This document shows, in pieces, positions 1 through 6,325 of a stretch of 10,202 bases of DNA (its first letter is position 1; every line of letters starts with the position of its first letter). The stretch is from an uncultured Oscillospiraceae bacterium (GTDB taxonomy: Bacteria; Bacillota; Clostridia; Oscillospirales; Ruminococcaceae), in NCBI GenBank assembly GCA_934527255.1, contig CAKTAM010000066.1, positions 1 to 10,202 on the forward strand, given 5' to 3'. Under the pieces are notes generated by a model. That model saw only the letters and a list, made by a program, of their open reading frames with translations. It did not search any database and had not been told where the DNA came from. A program made the translations under genes and the position numbers.

Positions 1-1307
1 AGCCAGAAGGCCGCCGCCAGCACCAGCGCCAGAAAGGCCGCCGTGCGCAGGCCGCTGCCGAACACGCTGACCCGTCGGCCAAAAAATGCCGTCAGCATCG
101 CCCGAAAAACGGCGGAAAACTTTTCGCTGCGTTCAATGCCCAGCAGCGCCTTCAGGCCGCTGACCAGCATGCCGACCGTGCTCAGCTGGGCCGAGCCTCC
201 CGTCTGCGAGCGATCCTGTCCCAACGCCGTTCTGAGGTGCAGCGCCCAGCCAAAATAGGCTGCAGCGGCCGCCGCCAGCAGCACCAGCGCCACGCAGGCA
301 AGCCTTGCAAGGGCGCGCGCATCCTTTTTGTTTTTGGCAAAATCCATGGCGGCATGATCCATCGTGCACACCAGCATGACCACCAGCCCCAGCGGCAGGC
401 CGACATCCTTCGTCAGGCCCAGCGCCGCCGTCACGCAGGCAGCCGCCGCCAGCACGCCCGCCAGTGCCCGGCCGCGCAGCGGCACACCGTCGGCACGCGC
501 GGCAAACCACACCGCACAGCCGCCTGCCGTCAACAGGCCCAGCATCAGGTCAGCGTACGCCGTGGCATAGGCCATCAGCGGCTGCCGGTCATACCAGCAC
601 TCCACGGCAAACGGGGCCAGCACCAGCGCCAGCGCCCCGAACGCCGCGCAGCCGACCGCCCGGCGCGGCAGCACCGCCAGTATGGCGCCGAACGTGCAGA
701 AATACAGCATGCCGTACGCCGCCAGCGTCAGCCACGGCAAAAAGCGCGGCGACAAAAACGAAAACGCATACCCCAGCACGGCCAGCGCGGGCGGATAGCT
801 GCGCGCCGTCAGATTGGTCTGCTCTGCCAGCGTATACAGGGCGTCATGCTCCTTGACGACGCGCGCCGCCGTTCCCCAGAAGCTGAACTCGTCCCACTGG
901 GTAAACAACGGCTGCCGCACGGCCAGCACCAGCGCCAGCACTGCGCCGCCGCCAAAGGCCAGCAGCCAGCCGGGCTCGCCAAACGGCCGCAGCACCTCGC
1001 GCCAGAAGGCGGCGGCCTTTTTCTGCCGGGCCGCCCGCAGGCCGCCCGCCGCCAGCCCTGCCGCCGCCGCCAGTGCAAGGGCCAGCACCAGCAGCATTCC
1101 GGCCCGCAGCTGCCCCAGACAGCCCGCAGCACACAGCACCAGCACCACGCCGCACAGCACCGGCAGCGGCAGCGCCGCCGTCAGGCAGGGCAGGGCGGTG
1201 CCAGCCTGCGCGCCGCTTTTTGGGGCGGTGCCGCAGCCGTACCGGGCCAAAAAAGCGCACAGCACCGCCAGCGCCAGCCACATCACGGCAAAGGAAACCG
1301 CAGCCAT
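1..1307 (-). CDS. Polytopic membrane protein, probable GT-C-type glycosyltransferase (partial, C-terminus beyond the left edge)
   Basis: Read on the minus strand, the ATG at 1307-1305 opens a frame that stays open to the window edge, giving 435 complete codons. A strong GGAGGGAGG ribosome binding site (1316-1324) lies 8 nt upstream, and a near-consensus promoter lies before that. The product is very hydrophobic: segments rich in Leu, Ala and Val start at about residues 3, 36, 58 and 108, with more after residue 180, and charged loops lie between them. Two motifs stand out: W138-D139-E140-F141 after the fourth hydrophobic segment and Y171-P172-P173. An acidic motif in an outer loop followed by a YPP motif is reminiscent of GT-C enzymes, which take sugars from polyprenyl-phosphate donors outside the membrane. 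I recognise a general resemblance, not a named family. A Wzy-like polymerase or ligase is an alternative. The gene is divergent from the surface-glycan operon. Confidence 0.75.
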   Translation of the reverse strand, partial: MAAVSFAVMWLALAVLCAFLARYGCGTAPKSGAQAGTALPCLTAALPLPVLCGVVLVLCAAGCLGQLRAGMLLVLALALAAAAGLAAGGLRAARQKKAAAFWREVLRPFGEPGWLLAFGGGAVLALVLAVRQPLFTQWDEFSFWGTAARVVKEHDALYTLAEQTNLTARSYPPALAVLGYAFSFLSPRFLPWLTLAAYGMLYFCTFGAILAVLPRRAVGCAAFGALALVLAPFAVECWYDRQPLMAYATAYADLMLGLLTAGGCAVWFAARADGVPLRGRALAGVLAAAACVTAALGLTKDVGLPLGLVVMLVCTMDHAAMDFAKNKKDARALARLACVALVLLAAAAAAYFGWALHLRTALGQDRSQTGGSAQLSTVGMLVSGLKALLGIERSEKFSAVFRAMLTAFFGRRVSVFGSGLRTAAFLALVLAAAFW

Positions 1308-1357
1308 CGCGTCCGCCTCCCTCCGGCCGCACCCGGCGGCCTCTTTTATACCTGACC

Positions 1358-1386
1358 ATTATACCCGTTTTGCCCGGTGATTGCAA
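1358..1386 (-). promoter_or_regulatory. Sigma-A type promoter for the minus-strand membrane protein gene
   Basis: On the minus strand, TTGCAA (1386-1381) is followed by a 17-bp spacer and a perfect TATAAT (1363-1358). Transcription would start near 1351, giving a leader of about 44 nt that carries the ribosome binding site at 1316-1324. Both boxes and the spacer are close to the housekeeping consensus, and position and direction fit the gene starting at 1307. Confidence 0.8.
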
Positions 1387-1596
1387 CCGGCTTTCACGCC
1401 CGTCCCCCGCCGCACCGGCCGCGCGGCATTTTCTTTCCCTTATGCAGTCCCATCAGCCCGCGCCGCACGCCCTCCGGCGCTGCGGCTCTGCGCCCGCGTT
1501 ACCCCTTTCGCTGTTTTGCACCGTGCGCCGCTGCCTTTGCCGGGCCGCCCGCCTCCCTCCCCCCCTTTTTCTTCGCACCCCATTCACAGCGCGCAG

Positions 1597-1625
1597 TTGC
1601 AATTTCACGGCGGATGTGTTATAAA
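1597..1625 (+). promoter_or_regulatory. Extended -10 sigma-A promoter for the surface-glycan operon
   Basis: TTGCAA (1597-1602), a 17-bp spacer and TATAAA (1620-1625) form a good promoter. The TG at 1617-1618 gives an extended -10 of the TGnTATAAA type. Transcription would start near 1632, leaving a leader of about 53 nt before the ATG at 1685. The start point also decides the first gene's start codon, because the in-frame ATG at 1631 lies at or before the expected first transcribed base. Confidence 0.8.
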
Positions 1626-1684
1626 ATAGGATGGATAAGCATGAGAGCCGGTGCGCCCGCGCCGGATTGGCCGGAGGATTTGCC

Positions 1685-3469
1685 ATGAGTCTGAACATTC
1701 TGGATTACCCCTTTGATGCGGCGGCGCTGCTGCAGAAGCGCCGCGCCCTGAAAGCGGAGTGGAGCGCCCGCACCGACCTGACCCCCAAGCGGGTCGCCAT
1801 CCTCAGCGGCGTGACCGTCGGCGTCTTTCAGGATCTTCTCGAGCTCTGGCTGCTGGCCAACGGCATTCGCCCGACGTTTTATCAGGGCGGGTACGGCTTG
1901 TTTTACGAGCAGCTCGTCTATGACAACAGCGAGCTGAAGGCCTTTGCGCCCGATGTCATTTACCTGCACACCAGCATGCGCAACATTCGCCAGTGGCCCG
2001 CCGCCGATGCCCCGCAGGCGCAGGCTGCAGCCCTGCTGGCCGATGAGACCGCCCACTTTTCCCAGGCGGCGCAGGCGGCACTGTCGCTGGGCTGCCCGGT
2101 CATTCTCAACAACTTTGATCTGCCCGTCTACCGGCTGATGGGCAACCGCGACGGTACACTGCCCGCCGGGCATGTGCGGTTCGTGCGCCAGCTGAACGAG
2201 GCGCTGGCGCAGTTGGCAGCCGACACCCCCAACCTTTATATCAACGATCTTGCCTACCTGCAGGCGCTGCACGGCATGGACGAATTCAGCGACCAGACCG
2301 CCTGGTACGCCTACAAGTATCCCTGCGCCATGGGCAAGCTGCCGTATCTGGCGCAAAGCGTGGCCAACATCATCAAAAGCCTGTTCGGCAAAAATAAAAA
2401 GGCGCTGGCGCTGGATCTGGACAACACCCTTTGGGGCGGTGTCATCGGCGACGACGGCGCAGACGGCATCGTCATGGGCACAGAGACGCCGGAGGGCATG
2501 GCCTACACCGAGTTCCAGACCTATCTCAAGGGGCTGGGGCGGCTGGGCGTGCTGCTCAACGTCAACAGCAAAAACGAAGCCTCCGTCGCCGTTCAAGGCT
2601 TTGAACGGCCGGATTCCGTGCTGAAAAAGGACGACTTTGTCTGCTTCAAGGCCAACTGGGAGCCGAAAAGCCGCAACCTGACAGAGATGGCTGCCGAGAT
2701 CAACATTTTCCCGGATGCCTTTGTCTTTCTGGATGACAACCCCGCCGAGCGGGAGATCGTCCGCCAGCAGGTGCCCGGCGTCGCCGTGCCGGAGCTCGGC
2801 ACACCGGAGCAGTACATTTCCTCCGTCGACCGCAGCGGCTATTTTGAGCTGACCAGCTTTTCCGCCGACGACAGCCACCGCACCGAAATGTACCGTGAAA
2901 ACGCCCGCCGCACCCAACTGCAGCAGTCGTTCCAGAATTATGAGGATTATCTGCACAGTCTGGAAATGACGGGCGAGTTCGGCGCGTTTGACGCCGCCCA
3001 TGCGCCGCGCATCACCCAGCTCATCAACAAATCCAACCAGTTCAACCTGACCACCCGGCGCTATTCCGCCGCCGAGATCGACGCGCTGGTCGGCGCGCCC
3101 GACTACATCACCCTGTACGGCCGCCTGCGCGACCGCTTCGGCGACAACGGCATCGTTTCGGTCATCATCGGCCATATCGAGGGGGATACGCTGGACATCG
3201 CCCTGTGGGTCATGAGCTGCCGCGTGCTGAAGCGCGACATGGAAAAGGCCATGCTGGACTGCCTGGTTCACGATGCGCTTGCCCGTGGCCTGCGCGCTCT
3301 GCGCGGCCACTATTACCCCACCGCAAAGAATTTGCCTGTAAAGGATTTTTATGATACAATGGGCTTTACGCTGCAAAGCGCCGACGAGCAGGGCAACAAG
3401 GAATATCTGCTGCCGCTGGAGGCCGGACGCTCTGACGCGTGCCGTACCATTGACATTCACCGCATCTGA
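1685..3469 (+). CDS. FkbH-like HAD-IIIC enzyme, probable acyl (glyceryl) loader of the adjacent ACP
   Basis: The 594-residue protein has the full FkbH-like layout. An N-terminal SGNH-like domain (about 30-230) includes the family-typical GLFYEQLVYDNSEL stretch. A HAD-IIIC phosphatase domain (about 240-370) carries D244-L-D-N-T248, N294-S295-K296 and L-D350-D351-N-P. A C-terminal acyltransferase-like domain (about 420-580) carries the typical INKSNQFNLTTRR segment and MSCRVL with C512, a candidate thioester cysteine. Characterised relatives such as FkbH and OzmB take 1,3-bisphosphoglycerate, remove phosphate and load a glyceryl group onto an ACP; the immediately downstream ACP fits that role. 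The substrate here is unproven. The start at 1685 is chosen because GGAGG (1673-1677) lies 7 nt upstream and the sequence from MSLNILDYPFD matches the family's usual N-terminus. An earlier in-frame ATG at 1631 falls at the predicted transcription start and has no ribosome binding site. It is the first gene of the operon. Confidence 0.9.
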   Translation: MSLNILDYPFDAAALLQKRRALKAEWSARTDLTPKRVAILSGVTVGVFQDLLELWLLANGIRPTFYQGGYGLFYEQLVYDNSELKAFAPDVIYLHTSMRNIRQWPAADAPQAQAAALLADETAHFSQAAQAALSLGCPVILNNFDLPVYRLMGNRDGTLPAGHVRFVRQLNEALAQLAADTPNLYINDLAYLQALHGMDEFSDQTAWYAYKYPCAMGKLPYLAQSVANIIKSLFGKNKKALALDLDNTLWGGVIGDDGADGIVMGTETPEGMAYTEFQTYLKGLGRLGVLLNVNSKNEASVAVQGFERPDSVLKKDDFVCFKANWEPKSRNLTEMAAEINIFPDAFVFLDDNPAEREIVRQQVPGVAVPELGTPEQYISSVDRSGYFELTSFSADDSHRTEMYRENARRTQLQQSFQNYEDYLHSLEMTGEFGAFDAAHAPRITQLINKSNQFNLTTRRYSAAEIDALVGAPDYITLYGRLRDRFGDNGIVSVIIGHIEGDTLDIALWVMSCRVLKRDMEKAMLDCLVHDALARGLRALRGHYYPTAKNLPVKDFYDTMGFTLQSADEQGNKEYLLPLEAGRSDACRTIDIHRI

Positions 3470-3475
3470 ATACCC

Positions 3476-3513
3476 GGGCGGCCGTCGGCCACCGTGCGCC
3501 TGTCGGCCCGCCC
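3476..3513 (+). promoter_or_regulatory. Intercistronic hairpin between the FkbH-like and ACP genes
   Basis: GGGCGG (3476-3481) pairs with CCGCCC (3508-3513). CC (3482-3483) can pair with GG (3505-3506) if C3507 bulges, and a GGC/GCC pairing is possible inside the loop. It sits in the largest gap of the operon and ends just upstream of the ACP ribosome binding site (AAAGGAG, 3521-3527). There is no T-run, so it is not an intrinsic terminator. It could stabilise or separate the downstream message. GC-rich DNA forms such pairings by chance, so support is modest. Confidence 0.35.
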
Positions 3514-3538
3514 CGTGAAAAAAGGAGAACCGCTATTT

Positions 3539-3781
3539 ATGGACAAGCAAGCCATTTTTGATGCCGTACAGCAAATTTTCCGCGACAACTTCAACGACCC
3601 TCAGCTGGAGATCGGCCGCGACACCTGCGCCGACGATGTGGAGGGCTGGGACAGCATCGAGCAGATCAACCTGCTGACCGCCTGTGAAAACCGTTTTTCC
3701 GTCAAATTCAAGCTTTCGGATATCCGCCGCCTGCAAAACGTCGGCGACCTGTTGGATCTGATCGAACGCCTGACCCACTAA
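3539..3781 (+). CDS. Acyl carrier protein
   Basis: This 80-residue protein is a standalone carrier of normal ACP/DltC length. The phosphopantetheine site lies in V-E-G-W-D38-S39-I, where S39 would receive the prosthetic group; most ACPs have DSL and this one has DSI. The C-terminal part, with F-x-V-K-F-K-L and NVGDLLDLIERL, matches the usual third and fourth ACP helices. It probably carries the acyl group made by the upstream FkbH-like enzyme and delivers it to the MBOAT encoded 34 nt downstream. The start at 3539 is preferred over an upstream in-frame ATG at 3494: it gives a normal ACP N-terminus (MDKQAIF) and follows AAAGGAG by about 11 nt, whereas 3494 adds a 15-residue tail unlike ACPs. 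No phosphopantetheinyl transferase gene is nearby, so a general cellular one must activate it. Confidence 0.92.
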   Translation: MDKQAIFDAVQQIFRDNFNDPQLEIGRDTCADDVEGWDSIEQINLLTACENRFSVKFKLSDIRRLQNVGDLLDLIERLTH

Positions 3782-3815
3782 ACCGAGGTTCCTGTACAGG
3801 GAGGAGAGTTCCGGC

Positions 3816-5315
3816 TTGAACTTGCAGAGTTTCTCTTATTTTGCTTTTCTGGCGGTGACAGCCGCCGTTTACCTGAAGCTGCCCCAACGCTTTCAGCCGC
3901 CGTTTCTGCTGGCCGCCAGCTGGCTGTTTTACGCCATCGCCATGCCCGCCATGCTGCCGCTGCTGGTTTTTCTGTGCCTGTTCACCTATGTGTGCGGCCG
4001 TCAGCTGGCCGGTGGGCATCGCGTGCTTTTTTTGCGGCTGGGCGTCATCGGCAGCCTCTGCGTACTGGTGTTTTTCAAATATGTCAACTATTTGAAGGCG
4101 CTCTTTCCCTGGGGGGCCAATCTGCCCCGCATCGCCTGGCCGCTGGGCCTGAGCTTTTACATTTTTGCCGCCATCTCCTATCTGGTGGACGCCTACCGCG
4201 AGGACTGCCCCGTGGAGACCAGCTTTGTGCGCCACGCGCTGTTCATCTCGCTGTTTGCCACGGTCACACAGGGGCCCATCTGCCGGGCCGGGCAGCTTTT
4301 GCCGCAATTTTCCGAAGAACACCGCTTTGACGCCGCACGCTGCACCCGCGCTCTGCGGCTTTTTGCGTTGGGGCTGTTTAAAACGGTGGCCGTTTCGGAT
4401 GTGCTGGGCGTGCTGGTCGACAACATTTTTGCCAACTATACGCAGTACGGCGGGCTGATGCTGCTGACGGGCAGCGTGGCCTATACCCTGCAGCTGTATT
4501 TCAATTTCTCCGGCTATTCCGAGCTGGCGCGCGCCAGCGGTCTGTTCCTGGGGCTGGAGCTGCCGGAAAACTTCAAAACGCCGCTGTTCTCCACCAATTT
4601 TTCCGAGCTCTGGAACCGCTGGCACATCAGCTTTTCCGCCTGGCTGCAGGATTATATTTTTACCCCGCTGGTCTGGGCGGATGTCAGCCGCCTGACTCGC
4701 GGCCGCCGCAGCCGTCTGTCGCCGCTGTTCTGCCTGTTCTGTGTTTTCTTTCTCTCCGGCCTGTGGCACGGCAGCACGCTGCCGTTCCTTTTCTGGGGAG
4801 TGCTGCAGGCGCTGTACCGCATTGGGGAGGAGCTGCTGCACCGCCGCTTCGGCAAGCCGAAGAAGAACCCACCGGCCTGGAAAAGCTGGGGCAAGCGGCT
4901 GGTCGTTTTCTGCCTGTGGTGCCACAGCGAGACCTATTTCCGCATCGGCATGGGGCCGAACCCCGTTGCGTTGGGGCTGCGCGATGCCTTTGTCTACATT
5001 GGCCGCAGCTTCACTGCGCTGTCGCCTGCGCGCTTTGGCCGCGAGCTGTACAGCGCCATCTACACCGCGTTTTACGCCAACGGGCTGATGGTATATTTTT
5101 ACCTTGCTTTTCTGGCCTGCGCGCTGGCGCTGGCCTTCTGGCTGGATTACCGGCGCTGCTTCCGGTACAAAAACCGGCCGTCCGAGCTGGCGCTGGCCGG
5201 TGAAAAAAGCCGCACGCTGCTTTATCTGCTGCTGGTCTGCTTCCTGCTGGTCGGGTTCATTCTGCAGAACGGCGGCTTTGAAAACACCGGCTTCGGCATG
5301 TATGCCGGTTTCTGA
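3816..5315 (+). CDS. MBOAT family membrane O-acyltransferase (AlgI/DltB type)
   Basis: The 499-residue product is a multi-spanning membrane protein with the MBOAT hallmarks. These are the W266-N-R-W-H270 motif followed by an amphipathic W-L-Q-D-Y-I-F segment, and the invariant histidine H318 in S-G-L-W-H-G. Members of this branch move an acyl group from an intracellular thioester donor through the membrane to a hydroxyl on a surface polymer: DltB uses D-alanyl-DltC, and AlgI acts in alginate acetylation. Here the donor is most likely the acyl-ACP of the preceding gene. The start is a TTG codon. It follows a GGAGGAG sequence (3800-3806) by about 9 nt and gives the usual MBOAT N-terminus (NLQSFSYFAFL), while the next in-frame ATG lies well inside the first hydrophobic region. 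The acceptor is not shown by the sequence. Confidence 0.92.
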   Translation: MNLQSFSYFAFLAVTAAVYLKLPQRFQPPFLLAASWLFYAIAMPAMLPLLVFLCLFTYVCGRQLAGGHRVLFLRLGVIGSLCVLVFFKYVNYLKALFPWGANLPRIAWPLGLSFYIFAAISYLVDAYREDCPVETSFVRHALFISLFATVTQGPICRAGQLLPQFSEEHRFDAARCTRALRLFALGLFKTVAVSDVLGVLVDNIFANYTQYGGLMLLTGSVAYTLQLYFNFSGYSELARASGLFLGLELPENFKTPLFSTNFSELWNRWHISFSAWLQDYIFTPLVWADVSRLTRGRRSRLSPLFCLFCVFFLSGLWHGSTLPFLFWGVLQALYRIGEELLHRRFGKPKKNPPAWKSWGKRLVVFCLWCHSETYFRIGMGPNPVALGLRDAFVYIGRSFTALSPARFGRELYSAIYTAFYANGLMVYFYLAFLACALALAFWLDYRRCFRYKNRPSELALAGEKSRTLLYLLLVCFLLVGFILQNGGFENTGFGMYAGF

Positions 5316-5359
5316 CGCCGCGCGTCCTCCACTTGTGAAGAAAGGCTGCTGCATCTGCC

Positions 5360-6313
5360 ATGAAACGTATCCTGAAAAAGCTTTTTCTGCTGCTGATCCC
5401 GGTCTATCTCTGGTTTGCCTTTTTCGTCGCCTTTGAACCCAACAACTATTTCGGGCTGAAAAGCGCCGCGGGCTCCTCTCAGCCGGTGGCGCGGGTGCGC
5501 GCCTACCAGCAGTCGCCCGGCACCCGTCTGCTTCTGGGCGACAGCCGCCTGGCCCATCTGGATACCGACTATATCCGCCAGCTGTGCGGGGAGGATTGGC
5601 AGAACCTGGCCTATGGCGGGGCCTCGCTGAAGGAAACGCTGGATCTGGCCGATTATATCCTCAGCTCCGGCAATCAGGTCGACGCGCTGGTGCTGGAGGT
5701 CTCGTTCTATGTGCTGAACGCCCATTACAACACCGACCGCTTTGCCGCGCTGGAGCAGACGCTGCAAAACCCGCTGGTGTACTGCCTGAACCTGGAATAC
5801 AACATCAACGCCCTCACCTGCTTTCGCGACTGGCTGCGCAACACGCCGGATACCATCGAATCTGGCATATGGCAGGCCGAGGATTATTTTGACGCCGACG
5901 GAAACCCCATTCCGGTGCATCGCACGCTGTACGAATACCCGGCGCTTATCACGCAGAAATGCAGCAACTGGGAGCTGAGCGACCAGCTGCAGCGCCTGCC
6001 GGAGCTGGCCCGCCGCTGCCGCGAGCGCGGCGTTGCCCTGACCATTGTTCTGCCGCCCATGGCCGAGCTGGTGCGCACGCAGGTGTGCCAGCCCTTTGGC
6101 ATCGAGCCGGTCATGCTGCAGTCGGTGCTGCCCCAGCTGGAGGCCTGGCAGCAGGAGTACGGCTTCCTGCTGCTGGATTATGAATGGGGCGGCAGCTGCA
6201 TTACCGATGACGACACCCAGTTTTACGACGGGTTCCATCTGGACGAACGCTTTGGGCTGCCGCAGTGGACGCAGCAGCTGTTCGGCGATCTGTACGCGCA
6301 GGCCGCTTCCTGA
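5360..6313 (+). CDS. Membrane-anchored SGNH/DltD-like protein, partner of the MBOAT
   Basis: The 317-residue protein starts with a short basic stretch and one hydrophobic segment (about residues 4-24), so the rest should lie outside the membrane. The outer domain has SGNH hydrolase features: G60-D61-S62-R63 with the nucleophile serine, a glycine pair G86-G87 in LAYGGASL, and D290-G-F-H293 near the C-terminus for the remaining catalytic pair. This arrangement resembles DltD and the AlgJ/AlgX group, which work with MBOAT proteins to place acyl groups on surface polymers, and the gene follows the MBOAT by 44 nt. It could instead be an esterase that removes acyl groups. The ATG at 5360 has only a weak, distant AAAGG (5341-5345), but it is well placed before the membrane segment. 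The stop codon overlaps the next gene's ribosome binding site. Confidence 0.82.
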   Translation: MKRILKKLFLLLIPVYLWFAFFVAFEPNNYFGLKSAAGSSQPVARVRAYQQSPGTRLLLGDSRLAHLDTDYIRQLCGEDWQNLAYGGASLKETLDLADYILSSGNQVDALVLEVSFYVLNAHYNTDRFAALEQTLQNPLVYCLNLEYNINALTCFRDWLRNTPDTIESGIWQAEDYFDADGNPIPVHRTLYEYPALITQKCSNWELSDQLQRLPELARRCRERGVALTIVLPPMAELVRTQVCQPFGIEPVMLQSVLPQLEAWQQEYGFLLLDYEWGGSCITDDDTQFYDGFHLDERFGLPQWTQQLFGDLYAQAAS

Positions 6314-6325
6314 GGAGGTTTTTCC

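Larger units (their letters stand above)
1308..1684. other. Divergent intergenic region (377 bp) without a credible gene
   Basis: This stretch separates the minus-strand membrane protein gene from the plus-strand operon. It contains the two divergent promoters, which lie about 210 bp apart between their -35 boxes. The middle part, roughly 1390-1590, is GC-rich and pyrimidine-rich on the plus strand and includes an uninterrupted 23-nt pyrimidine tract at 1552-1574. Short frames cross it on both strands, but none has a ribosome binding site with a sensible protein. I see no clear operator, riboswitch or terminator here. Confidence 0.6.

Noticed and set aside
16..1095. Repeated GCCAGCACCAGCGCC-like words at about 16, 276, 616, 919 and 1079, as if a dispersed repeat or array
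   Set aside because: On the minus strand they encode Leu-Ala-Leu-Val-Leu type stretches in membrane helices with a biased codon choice. Spacing is irregular and the flanks are unrelated, so this is not a CRISPR array or a repeat family.
237..1355. Plus-strand frame of 372 codons over the left part
   Set aside because: Its translation is Gln/Arg/His-rich low complexity and lies opposite the hydrophobic minus-strand gene, which has a promoter, a ribosome binding site and coherent membrane segments.
1552..1574. 23-nt pyrimidine tract, which on the minus strand contains strong ribosome-binding-site-like GGGAGG
   Set aside because: No minus-strand start codon with a sensible protein follows it, and single tracts of this kind occur by chance in GC-rich intergenic DNA.
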